A DNA stretch of 64,000 bases, taken from assembly GCA_016617785.1 (NCBI GenBank), contig JADILM010000005.1, forward strand, positions 992,001-1,056,000, read 5' to 3'. Below, piece after piece: positions 11,624 through 24,920 of the stretch (within the stretch, counting starts at the first letter, position 1; each line of letters starts with the position of its first letter). This stretch comes from Sporobolomyces roseus. Taxonomy: Eukaryota; Basidiomycota; Microbotryomycetes; Sporidiobolales; Sporidiobolaceae. The translations under genes and the position numbers were made by a program. Under the pieces are notes generated by a model. It searched no databases. It saw only the letters and a list, made by a program, of their open reading frames with translations, and was not told where the DNA came from.

Positions 11624-12006
11624 ATGGTTTGAAATTTGTCGGACGGGGTTTCTTGAGCGGAGAAGGATTTTGGTCAGAGAGCGCGAGGGAGAAGAAGGAG
11701 GTCGAGGTCGAGAAGATTGAAAAGGCGATCAGTTGATACCGTACGAAAACCTTCAAAATCAGTTACTAATTAGCTACTTACACACTCCAAAAATTCGCAT
11801 TTCGCATGTTCTCTTCGTCTGTTTTCTTTGGGAATCGTCAAAAAAACAAAGTTCTTTATATCATATCGACCTCTCAAGTTCTCTCTAGTCTCTTGCGAGG
11901 ATTTCCGACAGTTTGGAAGAAAGATTCGATTGATTGAGAACGATGAGCTTGCGATATCTATATACTTTTTGATCTTCACTAGCCTTCTATTCTACTCATC
12001 CTTCTC
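11624..12006 (+). other. Intergenic between convergent genes
   Basis: AT-richer 3' sequence between ERJ5-like and CCA1, probably holding both polyadenylation regions. No gene seen. Confidence 0.5.
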
Positions 12007-14437
12007 TCACGCTCCACCCTTCCTCTTGACTCCTCCAACACCCTTCTCTCTCCTAACTTTCTCACACATCTCCTCTACCCTTCCCTTGACCTCATGACTC
12101 ACTAACCATTCCTCCATTCCCTCTTTTGTCACAGAGGGTTCCTCAAGTTGTCGTTCCATGATCCACGTTAAGATGTTGACCATTGCAGGTGAATTCTTTG
12201 TCGAGGGGATTAAGGTGTTGATAGTTTTACCCTGCATAGGACGAGAGAGGTCTGTTAAGTTTGAGAGAGAAAGGGAGGAAGGGATAGAAAAGCTTACGTC
12301 GAGAAGTGGGGAGGAGAATGCGAGGGTATCTAAATGGAGTGAGAGGATTCGGGAGACGAAACGATTGTAGGAATCAATCAGACGAGATTGTTTCGTTGAG
12401 TCTACGCTTATCTCTCGACTTCATCAGTTCACTATCGTGAGGTGAGAGATGGAGAACACGAGGGAGGGGCGTACCATTTTGAGCGTGAACTAAATCGACG
12501 AGTAAGGACCAGAATAAAGTGATATTCCATCTAACGTGTTGACCATCATGAATCGACGGGTTCCTCAACATCATACCTGTATCAATTATCTCTCCTCGTT
12601 AACATCTCACTAACGAAAGATGCTCGGAGAGAGAGAGAGAGAACGTACCAATTTCCACTCGATCCTCTCTCTCGCTCTTCTCCTCGAATCCTCTCACCCT
12701 CTCACTCAGTACCAACCAACCCTCCCTCAATTTCCTACACCAAGTCGAATCGATCGCAGGACCTTTAATCCCATCCCTCACCACTTTCTCCCCAATCCAA
12801 ATTGGCTTCTTCTTTTCGACAGTGTTCAATCCATAGAGCGGTAACAATCCACAAGAGAGATAGAGACGTTTGAGAGTGTGAGGGTAGATCGTCGCTAGTG
12901 GTGGAGTCGAATCGGAGGGAGTGATGGCAGAGGGGAGGGGGGTTGGTTCGGGGTAGGGAGGGAGAGTTGAGTGGGGCGGTAAAGGCGGTGGAGAGACGCA
13001 GAGGAGGCGTAAGAGAGGGTGGAGGACGGGGAGGTGAGAGGGAGGCATAGGGGAGAGGAGGGAAGTGAGCAAGTTTGAAGCGGTTACTGAGATTGATGTT
13101 TCCGGTAGAGGTGGAGGAGAGGTAGGGGATGATGGAGGTGAAGAGTGGGAAGAAGAGAAGGTGGAAGAGTGTTCGTAGAGGAAGATCAAAGGGTGGAGGT
13201 GAAGACGCTCGATTAGTTCGAATGCGTATTGAGGATCTTGGCCTAACAACATCTTGTCGAGTTCTGCTCCTACTCGTTCTCGACTAATCTTCTTTGGGTC
13301 CAGCAGGGCTTGCTAGAAGCGGAGCAAAGGGGATCAGTTCTCGAAATCTGAATGAAGTATCCTGTGAGTGAGACGATTGAGAACGTACCCTGATTTCTTC
13401 CCTTTCAATAGCTCTAACCATTTCCTCATCCAATTCGAAATCCCTCCCGAACCTAGCAGCGAATCTCACAGCTCTCACGATCCTAAGCGGGTCATCCTTG
13501 AAAGTTTGGAAAGGTTCTAAGGGAGTCCTGATTCGTTTTGGATTGGGAGGTGATAAGCCGAGATCAGAGAGTCCTCGCGAGGTTTGATCTTCGATTTGTT
13601 GCGTTCGGAGATTGTAGAAGAGTGCGTTGATCGTCAGGTCTCGTCGTTCAGCGTCTTCGAGAGGAGTTCCAAAGGCCTGCAGATTCACTAGAAACGCTCA
13701 TTAGCTTAGATGGTTGGCAGGTAACGAGAGCAGGAAGAGAGCTTGCCACTGTAGGAATACGAGAACCGGGAGAGTAGACTTCCTGACCTCGTTGTTGAAC
13801 CCAGTCAACCGACAAACCACACACATTCGCGGTAGCAGTTTCTAAATGTTTCGATTGTTCAGGTTTCGCTTCGATCTTTGTCAGTTTCCCCATCTGTCCT
13901 CTCACGACTCGTGAGCTCAGATAACTAGGAGAGGAGGAGAGGAGGGAGACGAACGAGGTCTCTTTGACCCAGAGTATCAAGGTATTTTTCGAACAAGGTC
14001 GCAAACTTGAGTCCCGTGATTGGATCTGGTGAGGTCGAGATATCTATATCATCTGACTCTTTCCCTAGTAGCTGTACTCGTGAAGAATTGCATGAATGAA
14101 GCCAGTCAGCGCAACTCGACTCTTCGCTCATTCATCTTCTCGGACGTACCTTGTCCCTCACCCAACCTCCAGCGATCCTCAGCTCTACTTTCTCATGTCC
14201 TCTTTCTCTCCCGATCCATTCCCCATCCTCATCTTTCAATCTCAACTTGTCTACTTCATTAGGATTTTGATCTACCCAATTCGCGCAATCTACGAGGAGA
14301 GAGGCTAATTTCGCTTCCGCCGGTGTGAGAGTGATGTTTGGTAGCATTCTAGAGGGTGTAGTCGAGTATTGCGAGTGGAATGAAGCGAGTCTGATGCGAG
14401 AGGTTGAACGAAACTGAGTGAATAATCGAACGAGCAT
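12007..14437 (-). CDS. CCA1: CCA tRNA nucleotidyltransferase, mitochondrial/cytosolic
   Basis: Exons 14437-14150, 14071-13955, 13893-13747, 13676-13389, 13312-12649, 12576-12475, 12401-12298 and 12231-12007 (644 aa). Class II nucleotidyltransferase motifs are clear: RIAGGWVRDK, the metal-binding DDID (D104 and D106), FGTPLEDAERRDLTINALFYN, and DDPLRIVRAVRFAARFG. The enzyme adds CCA to tRNA 3' ends without a template. Residues 1-30 are Arg/Ser-rich and look like a mitochondrial presequence, and a second Met at residue 31 (MLPNITL) could give the cytosolic/nuclear form, as known for yeast Cca1. The intron 13746-13677 appears to use a GC donor; this choice restores the family's IPTVAFGTP join. 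Exon 5 holds a Pro/Ser-rich insertion. Confidence 0.9.
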
Positions 14438-14599
14438 TCAATGTTGAGTGTTTGCAAGGTCAAGGAGAGGCGTCTAGTAGATCATTCGATATCGTCCAGT
14501 AGGCTGAATTCGGAGAGGGCCTGTGAGAAGTGAGATGAAAGAGCGAAAGATTTCATCTTCTTAACCTTTAACCACAACACTCACGAGCAACTCTGAAAC

Positions 14600-15113
14600 A
14601 TGCCACCACCACCTATGGCACACCCAGTAGGAGGCGGAGAACCTGGAATTATGGACAAGAGTAAGCTGAACCCTCCCTCACTTCCTCATCTCTCACTAAC
14701 TCCCTCTCTCTTTCCGCAATAACAGTGAAGATGGGAGCCTTCACCGGTGGATTAGTAGGATTAACAATCGGGTTCATATTTGGTTCATTCGCCGTCATTA
14801 CTCGAGGTGCAGGTCCAAAAGGTTTCTTACCTTCAATCTCGACCTACATGCTCTCATCAGGTGCTACTTTCGCTTTCTTCATGTCTAGTACGTTGAACTC
14901 ATTACTCTCTACATCTTCTGCGTCAAGCTGATATAGACGATGCTTGTCGTTGCAGTTGGATCAGTAATTCGAACCGATGGATTAACTATGAACGAATGGG
15001 CTCAACAACAAATTCAACAAGGAAAAGCTATTGGTGTAGCTACTGCACCTGTAGTCGGTCAATCGCAAATCATGAAGGAATGGGCAGAGCGAAGACGGAG
15101 GGCAGTCGAGTAA
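14600..15113 (+). CDS. MGR2: Mgr2/ROMO1 family mitochondrial inner-membrane protein
   Basis: Exons 14600-14660, 14726-14887 and 14956-15113 (126 aa). A proline-rich N-terminus is followed by two Gly-rich transmembrane segments: KMGAFTGGLVGLTIGFIFGS and STYMLSSGATFAFFMSIGSVIR. These match the Romo1/Mgr2 signature, including the FFMxIGSVIR end formed across the last splice junction. Mgr2 is the lateral gatekeeper and coupling subunit of the TIM23 translocase in the inner membrane. The ~35-residue C-terminal tail after SVIR (MNEWAQQQIQQGK, then MKEWAERRR) is longer than in small metazoan ROMO1. It diverges from CCA1 with only 162 bp between start codons, so they probably share a bidirectional promoter. 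Confidence 0.85.
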
Positions 15114-15348
15114 AGAATGGAAAAGGTTGAAGCGGAATGGTAGAGGAAGAGGAAGAGGGAAGGAGGGAAAAAGTAGTAACTATTCTTGACAAATATGAAG
15201 CGCTCATTACAAAGTCTCAACCTCGATACTATGCATATCGAGAGAGAAGGGAGAAGGGAAGAAAAAAGGACAACAAACGAATTTCAGTATTGATATGGCA
15301 ACAGCAGCGTACGCTCAAACGCGATCCCCCAACACCCCGAATCCAGCA

Positions 15349-16856
15349 CTACACCATTCTCTCATCCTCCGCCTTCTCCTTTCTCTTCTCTCCCTGAGGA
15401 TCTCCTTCCCAATAACCCATTTCCCCCTTCCTACTTTTCTCCACCCACTCACTAATCAACCTAGCCGATTCTCTCCCCAATTCATACACTCCATCTGACT
15501 TGTCAAACATATCGACATGCGCCGTGATCTCGTCTGAAGCTCTCGTGTTCGTCGAGGGGGAGAATTGTGGAGAATGAAGTGGATTCGTTGGGAGGATGAG
15601 GAAGGTTCGAGCTGGAGTCGTAGAAGAGGGTGGGAGGAGTGTATAGAAGCTGTCGAAAAGGGCTCAGGCATAGATCAGCCTGCTGTGCGACAAGAGTGAG
15701 AATGAGAGCAAAACACTCACCAATGAAACCCAATTCCTTTCTCTTTCGCATCGACTGCTATTCCTTCCAATCTTTCCTCCATCTCACTCACTTTCCATAA
15801 TTCACCAACAAATGATAAATGACTCGTTGCCCACCCCCACTGCTCAACTAATTTATCTCGATTGTACCATCCGGCTCCTACTACCGCCGCTGCAGTACCC
15901 GCAATCGCCGCACTCGCTAGGTATCCAACTGATCCCCATCCTGATCCTGGTGTGTTCGATGTGGAAGCTGCTGGAGGAGGTACTGAAACTTCCTTCGATT
16001 TCCCTTTCTCCTTCGAACTCTTACTTGAGCTAGTCGTCGGTTCTTTCGCTTTCGTTTCATTCTTCCCCGTTGATGTTCCAGTCGCACTCTTGAAGAAGCC
16101 ATACCCTGCTCCCAATGCAGCAAACGCTGCTTGTCCTTTCGAAGTGAGATCCATCGCTTTATCAAAAGTCGATTTGAAGACTTGTGGATTCAAGCCGAGG
16201 AGCGGGGAGTCGTACGCTATCAGACCGAGGATGGGAAGGGAAGAAGTCGACATCGTGGAGAGGAGTACATCGGAAATTACTAGTCCTCCCATACTGTTTT
16301 CGGCGAAGTCGAGTCGAATCAAGTCGAGATTAGATAGGGTGGAAGGTAGGGGAGTGTGGAGAGTAACCGTCAGTACTCTGAGCGTAACAGAGGAATTCAT
16401 AGAGAGGGTGAGGGAGCTCACGAATGACCCAACAAAATGATTCTAACAGGACCTTTCCCACCTCTCTCTCTATACTCTGCTTTCTTTTCCGCCACGAGTT
16501 TCGTCAACCAAGTAATATGATTATCGACTATCCCCTATCTCCTATCAGCTAGCTATTCTGCGAGTTGAGAGAGAGAGAGAGAGGAGTGTTTACCTGCAAC
16601 TCTCAATTCACCTCTCGTATCAAACGCGGGATATACAACGGGTTCAAATTCAATCCCACATGGTGCGAGGATAGCTCGTAATCGTTCAGGGAAATCAGAG
16701 AACCTGATTAGATTCTCATCATTTTAGCAAAATGACGGGGAACTTTTGGGAGGAAAGAGGAAAGAGGGAAAGGAGGACGTACGTGTCTGATCCACCTTTG
16801 AAACCATGTACAAAAATTGCTAGGACTAGTTCGGGTGCTGTGGAAGCCGTTGACAT
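15349..16856 (-). CDS. DUF676-type alpha/beta hydrolase (putative serine esterase/lipase)
   Basis: Exons 16856-16783, 16703-16594, 16527-16422, 16293-15721 and 15649-15349 (387 aa). The N-terminus has VLAIFVHGFKGGSDT, the strand and oxyanion-loop region of DUF676 hydrolases. The nucleophile elbow GHSMGG (Ser97) is assembled exactly across the exon 3/4 junction. Later comes GLIAYDSPLLGLNP, a typical DUF676 block. A Ser/Lys-rich linker precedes a glycine-zipper-like hydrophobic stretch (YLASAAIAGTAAAVVGAGWY) that may associate with membrane. HVDMFD near the C-terminus could supply the catalytic His. Substrate is unknown. The final exon is needed; without it the protein would stop just after the donor at 15720. 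Confidence 0.75.
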
Positions 16857-17447
16857 GTTTTGAGAGAGTGAATGGTAGGAGTTTCCACTTTGAAATTTCG
16901 CTGAGTTGGAATGTTCGCAAACTCGGATGTAGACTACTCGCAAACCTCACCTCGTTTGCTCGACTCTCAGCGCCGAACAATATCGTCGATATTGCAAAGA
17001 CAGTCGCCGTCGGACTCCGGTCTGTACAAACCGAGGACAGAAGGAGAAGTAAAGAACGTCCCGTTTCCCGCCGACGAAATTCCTGCAGTTTGATCGATTT
17101 GAGACGGCTCTGGCAGTGTACAGTAAGCGAAGAAGTCTTGGAAAAGAAGGCTATTAGTGGGGGATACCCAAAATCCACTAGTTATTTTTTTGCGGAGTGA
17201 GTGTGGACTCCCTCGTAAAAAACTTGAAGGGCTCCAGTTTGTTGCCCCAAATCTCTCCACTCTCTTCTCCTTCTCCTTCCTTTCCTTCCCTACCGTTCTC
17301 TCTCACATTCGTCCCTTCTCCCTACCTTCGCCCTTCGCCCTCCCTCGTCAACCTCCCTATAACCGTTAAAACCTTCGCAACCTTTCGGCCCGTTTCTTCT
17401 CATCCACACCGCGGCTCAACTCCCACCCCCCCTCTCTCTCCTCAAAG
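16857..17447 (+). other. Divergent promoter region, hydrolase / MFS transporter
   Basis: 591 bp between two start codons facing apart. The final ~200 bp before the MFS start are strongly pyrimidine-rich (CT-rich from about 17248), a common fungal core-promoter feature. No ORF in it looks coding. Confidence 0.5.
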
Positions 17448-19980
17448 ATGTCGAACCTCGATGCGAAGGACATCAAAGAACAAGAAGCTTTCGAGCAACA
17501 CCAAAACGAGAATGGAATCTCACAAGCGGAAGATGGAGGAATCGTCGACCGCGCAAAAATGGAGAAGAGATTGTTGTGGAAGCTCGACGCTAGGTTCTCA
17601 ATGTAAGTATTCACTTGTTCTCTCTCTCGGCATTGTCAGTCAGAGGCAAGTTAGAGGAAGGAGACGTTTGAGGCGTCGGAGCTTTTTTCGCCAATTCTCC
17701 CGTTTTCTCGCACGAGACGATTCGCTGACTCACTTAAATCGTTCTCTTTTCGTCGATACAGCTTGATCATCATCTACATCTTGAACTAGTAAGCTCGAAG
17801 TGATGATCGTTGTCGTCGTTAGAGCTTTTGAGCTAACTCCGAGTTTCGGCTTTGCAGCATCGATAGGAACAACTTGAGTGCTTCCAAGGACCACGGGGTC
17901 GTCGAAGACCTCAAGCTCAAGGGATCCGAGTACCCCACACTGCTTTCTGTGAGTTGCTAAGGGAGTTTGATCAGATTTCGACCAAATTCCTTCGTTTTTC
18001 TTGCCCTATCGACTCCGTTCGACTCCCTACTGACCCAGCTTCGTTATACGACCTTAGATTCTGTATGTGGGCTACATCATCATGCAAATTGTGCGTTCAT
18101 AACGTCCCTCATCGTGGTAAACGTGGGCTTAACTGATTCTCGTTTTCGTTTCTAGCCGTCAAACATGATCGTTCAATACACTGGACGTCCTTCGATCTTC
18201 CTCCCCACCTGTATCGTCATCTGGGGAGCCATCTCCGTCGCGACTGGCTTCACACACAACTTTGAGGAGGCTTTGGTCACTCGTTCGTCGTTTTTTTCGT
18301 TCTTCTTCCTCTCCTCGACTTCCCTGACGTCCCCTATCTTTATTTCTCGTCCAGGTTTCTTCCTAGGTTTTGTGGAAGCGGCTTTTTTCCCCGTACGTCG
18401 TGCTGTTCTTTGACGAGGGAACAATCAGACGACGAATTCTTGAGCTTTCGTTCATTGTTTCGCGACGTTCCCTCCGGTTCCTTCGGCGCCTCCGAGTCGT
18501 TCTTGCCATACTGACTGTCATACCTGGCTCGCGCTTCTCGCAGGGTGCTATCCTCCTTCTGTCCAACTGGTACCGAAGAAATGAGCTTGGAGTGCGAATC
18601 ACCATTCTCTACTGCGGTTCCCTCATCTCCAACGCCTTCGGTCCTCTCATCGCCTATGTAAGCACCTCTCACACTCCCCTGCAGAGCAGGCGTTTCACGC
18701 CTGCCCACCTCAAGTGTTCGACGCGGCTTGAAGTTGACGAAAGAATTTTGTTCTTCGCAGGGTATCCTGGAAACGATGGAAGGGAAGGCAGGACTTCGCG
18801 CCTGGCAATGGTTATTCACAATCGAAGGCTGCCTGACCATTCTTGTTGGACTCATCGCCGTCGTGGTCTTGCCCGATTTCCCGAAAAACTCTCGAGGCTT
18901 CACCGCTCAAGAAAAACATCTAGCCGAAACCCGAATGACGGAGGACACCGGTATGAAGGATGAAACCAAGGTGTCAACCTGGGTAGCGCTCAAGATGGCC
19001 ATGAGCGATTCCAAGCGTGAGCTAATTTCTTCTTTCTTCAGTTTTCGTCGCTCGCTCTAACGCGTTCTCTAACCTCTTCGCAGTCTGGGTAATGGCATTC
19101 ACGCTCGTCTCCTTCACAATCTCCCTCTCATTCAACCAATTCTTCCCTCAACTCACCTCGTCCCTCGGCTATGCGAAGCAATTCTCTCTCCTCCTTTGCG
19201 CTCCTCCCTTCGCTTTCGCTGCCATGTGCGTTCCGGCCTCCTCTCAGCGTCTTACTGATAGCGTCTTGTAGCTGACAAGCTTCTCTGACTATCAGCTGCG
19301 CCTTCTTTGTCTCGCGACACTCCGACAAGACGAACGAACGCTATTTCCACATCATCATTCCTCAATTTATCGGTATCATCGGTTTCATCATCGCCATGTC
19401 GACTCAAGCTTGTGAGTCGATCCTCTGAACAAGATCGTTGTTTCCCTTTCGCCTTGCGCTGACGACGTTGTCTATTACCGCAGTCGGAGCTCGTTATTTC
19501 GCCCTCTTCCTCCAGGCTCAATCTTACTCTGGATTCGTCTGCTTCCTCGCATGGGTCTCAGGAACGTGAGTCGAGCTTATCTAGTTCTCCTCGACTCGTA
19601 TAGACAAAACTGACTCGTCTCGTTTCGCTTCGTTTTTATCTTTCGTTCTCTACTTCCTCCCTTCTCGCGCGTTCATCAGCTTTGCTCGCCCCGCCATGAA
19701 GCGTGCTATCTCCATCGCCTTTGTCAACGCTTTCTCGCAACTCGGTAACGTCGCTGGAGCTTACTGTTTCTCGAGCGATTGGGCTCCGACCTACGCCAAA
19801 TCCTACGCTATCTGCATCGGTACAATGGTCTTCGCCATCGCCGGTTCGACCTACCACCGATACACGCTCAAGAAGTTGAACAGGGAGCTCGAAGCTCGCG
19901 ACGAAGCGGCGACAGAAGGTACCGAGCACAAGGGATTGAACTCTCTCGATTTCCCTGCTGGCTACCGCTACACTCTCTAG
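17448..19980 (+). CDS. MFS transporter, anion:cation symporter (Dal5/Tna1-like) family
   Basis: Twelve exons: 17448-17602, 17762-17788, 17858-17948, 18058-18090, 18156-18282, 18355-18392, 18544-18657, 18761-19016, 19084-19225, 19296-19411, 19484-19565 and 19680-19980 (493 aa). Landmarks are LNYIDRNNLSASK after TM1, SNMIVQYTGRPSIFLPTCIV (TM3), RFFLGFVEAAFFPGAILLLSNWY (TM4) and the central GLRAWQWLFTIEG. These are the hallmarks of the fungal allantoate/nicotinate-type permease family, with about 12 membrane helices and a cytosolic loop containing RGFTAQEKHLAETR. It imports a small organic anion with protons; the substrate is not predictable. Exons 4-6 are duplicated downstream at 20704-21017. 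Confidence 0.88.
18069..18382 (+). repeat. Source copy of a 314-bp direct duplication
   Basis: Spans the end of MFS exon 4, intron 4, exon 5, intron 5 and most of exon 6. It is repeated at 20704-21017 (offset +2635) with a single mismatch seen at 18341/20976 (T versus C). Confidence 0.9.
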
Positions 19981-20703
19981 ATTGCCGTGATCGAGGAGGA
20001 GGGCGTCAGTTCAAGGATGTCTGGGAATTTCGGGTCAGAATAGATTCTCTTTCGTAGAATATATAGGTTTGGTATAGGTTTTGTTTGTCCGTAACCTTCA
20101 GTGTCATATATCGATCATTCAGTTTGCTTTCGCTTCTTTCCAGCAAGCCAGGCGAGGAAGAGCAAGTCAGATCAAAAAATACCAATCTCTCTCGTTGAGC
20201 CCCGAAGACTTCTTGACTGCTCAGCCCTCACTCTGTCCCGGCCCCTTACGCTCCCCTGCAATGATGAGCTGGAGTGATGTCGACGAAAGAGAGGCAGAAG
20301 AATGCTCAAGATATTTGAGAATTTACGTCGGGTACAGAACGCAAAATTCGGCGACGAGAACTTCTATGTTTCTTTCGCACAAACGCTTCCTTCGATTTGA
20401 GCCGCGAATTATAGTGTATAGCAAATAATCGCTTCGACTGCCCCCTTTGGCGGGTTCAATTGTTCTTCGTTGTATCGGTCCAGAGTCATTTGGGCTGCTC
20501 AGACACTGCTCGTTCGAATTTCCCATTCACGTGATGGAACTAGTCTTTTACTGCCTTGCTCGGAGACCCAGAGCTAGACGAGCTGGTCTGATCGAGGGGT
20601 TCAGGCTTTAAGAGTCATATCACTCGTTTCCTGTTTCTCGGAGACACGAAGCACATCCAAAAACAGCTTACCAGGTGGAGCGTAGCTTCTAGTCGACTGC
20701 AAA
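19981..20703 (+). other. Intergenic downstream of MFS gene
   Basis: Includes the MFS 3' region. Open frames here are short and show no family features; no gene supported. Confidence 0.5.
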
Positions 20704-21017
20704 GGGCTACATCATCATGCAAATTGTGCGTTCATAACGTCCCTCATCGTGGTAAACGTGGGCTTAACTGATTCTCGTTTTCGTTTCTAGCCGTCAAACA
20801 TGATCGTTCAATACACTGGACGTCCTTCGATCTTCCTCCCCACCTGTATCGTCATCTGGGGAGCCATCTCCGTCGCGACTGGCTTCACACACAACTTTGA
20901 GGAGGCTTTGGTCACTCGTTCGTCGTTTTTTTCGTTCTTCTTCCTCTCCTCGACTTCCCTGACGTCCCCTATCTTCATTTCTCGTCCAGGTTTCTTCCTA
21001 GGTTTTGTGGAAGCGGC
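20704..21017 (+). pseudogene. Orphan MFS transporter fragment (duplicate of exons 4-6)
   Basis: Copies 18069-18382 including both introns, with only one substitution seen. It lacks the first helices and everything after VEAA, where the sequence switches to unrelated DNA and the open frame soon stops. With no promoter or remaining transporter body it cannot make a transporter. Identity in introns as well as exons shows that the event copied DNA, not mRNA, and was recent or was homogenised by gene conversion. Confidence 0.85.
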
Positions 21018-21341
21018 ATCTACATCGTTTAACTCCTGTCCCATGTGCTCCAGCTAGAATAAGGGTCGCAGACTTTTGAAAGCGAGTTGCGAAAGGAGGC
21101 GAATTCGACGATCTCGCAAGCGTGACTTTTCGTTCGTACGCCTCGTCTCGTTCGATCTCACAGTCTTCGCATGACCTTCGATCACCATTCCGTCACTTCC
21201 CTAAGCACAACGTCAGGAACAGACACATAAAGTGAGTATGAAATTCCAGTTCTTCGATTCGATTCGATTCGTACAAAGATGACAAGCGTTTCCTTCCTTT
21301 CCCTTCTCCCAATACTTCCATCGCCCACAGCCACCCTTCTG
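21018..21341 (+). other. Intergenic, 3' of MYND paralog 5
   Basis: Lies between the MFS fragment and the stop codon of the minus-strand MYND gene. Contains a short run of GATTC repeats near 21255. No gene seen. Confidence 0.45.
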
Positions 21342-22535
21342 CTACATGGTCGGAACGGAATCTGAAGAGACCATCTGAGAGTGTCGCTGAAGTAGAGGAG
21401 TGATCAAGTTCCACGCAAGATATTTCGCCATCTCCTCATCAATAGGTTTGATGACTTCTCGGCAGTACTTCATCGTCTCATCATAAGCGTGTTGACGATA
21501 CGCTTCCATCCTCATGTACTCGACGCTGCCGATTCCACGCTGCCAGCACAAACAGATGAACGAGAGAAGAATCGTAAGATGATGCTGAAGATCGCTCCAC
21601 AACGAGAGATTGTTGGAGAGTTCGTTGGGATTGAACGAGAGATCCCCTACCTGCCTCAATTCGAAGTGTGCGAGGAAGTTGAAAGGTTGTTGGACGAGCA
21701 TTGCGAGCATTTCTTCGAATTCAGGTTCGTTGTCGAAATACTTGCCAGACGTGCCACTGACGAGCCAAGCTTTCGATCTCAAGTCTACGAGCATCGATGA
21801 TTCCGTCGAAGCGAGTGGCGATCCATCTGAGGGTTCGAGTTTCGTTCCGAGAATGGACTGTTCAGCTTCTCACTCGACTTGTCAATAACTCGGGGCAATC
21901 GACCTGACGACTAGGAGCTCAGAGAGCTTACCTTGAACATTGAGTCGAGCATTCCAGGCTTGTAGTCGACCATCATCGACGGAAACATCTCCTTGATTCC
22001 ATCTGCGAGCCATTCCTGGCAATTCGAAGTCGCTCCGTCCGGTCCTTTCACAGGTCGAGTACTGAGGTGGAGCATCTCAGTCATTTCCTTCTTCGTGAGC
22101 GGAGGCCAAGACCAAGGAGTTGATCTCTTTCCACAGACTCGTTTGTGAAGAGGCCAAATCTGAACAATTTCGATGCGAAGGAATCAGCTTCACTCCTCGT
22201 TCCTCCCTCAAATGACAACAGAGAGCACTCACAAGCATCTGATGTTCTTTCCCACAGAAGTACATCCATTGAGTCCCGTTTGAAGCGCAGGCAGAACAAC
22301 GAGAACTTGTTGACTTCCCACAGACGACGCAGCGCCCTGAGAGCATGGGAATCGATGACGAGACTGATGTAGTGCTGTTACCTTCCTCGTAGTAGATGTA
22401 AGGTGAGCGTTTCGGTTCTGCTTTCATAAGTCTGTTGTAATAATCTTCAATCATTTGTTGCTCCTTGAGATCTTTGCAGTTCGCTGGGTCGGTAGCGGCT
22501 TTCATGATAGCTGTAAACATTGGATCATACGACAT
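21342..22535 (-). CDS. MYND zinc-finger protein, dispersed inverted paralog 5
   Basis: Exons 22535-22233, 22159-21932 and 21857-21342 (348 aa), with both phase-0 introns at the same positions as the four tandem copies 13-18 kb away. The start MSYDP was chosen over an in-frame start further upstream by comparison with paralogs 3 and 4. The finger has CVVC, CSAC, YFCGKEH and HKRVC. The C-terminal block shows FNFLAHFE, LWSDLQHH, AYDETMKYC and EVIKP, ending SVPTM. The linker after the finger differs from the others, with extra Met-rich sequence (SMMVDYKPGMLDSMFK). It is closest to paralog 3. Function unknown; it resembles an expanding gene family rather than a conserved housekeeping gene. Confidence 0.83.
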
Positions 22536-22770
22536 CTTGAAGCGAGAGAGAAAGAGAGTAAATGAGGAAGGAGAAGGAAGAAAGGAGTTCTTTTCGCAAC
22601 TCACCATTCTCTTTTCGATCGTCGAGATTTTCTCTCATCGAGCCAACTAAGAAACCCTAGAAAAACGAAACGCGAGATGAAACCTTTTTACAAGACGAAA
22701 AGCACTATGCGTTCAAAGTAAACCTATTATAACCCAAAAAGAAACGACGAAGGAAAGGAAAAAGGTAAAT

Positions 22771-24920
<2,150 letters not shown>

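Noticed and set aside
18340..18903. 187-codon minus-strand ORF (and overlapping plus ORF 18370-18963)
   Set aside because: Shadows of MFS exons 6-8 and their introns; the spliced plus-strand transporter explains the region.
20081..20428. 115-codon ORF downstream of the MFS gene
   Set aside because: No recognisable motifs and no conserved splice structure.
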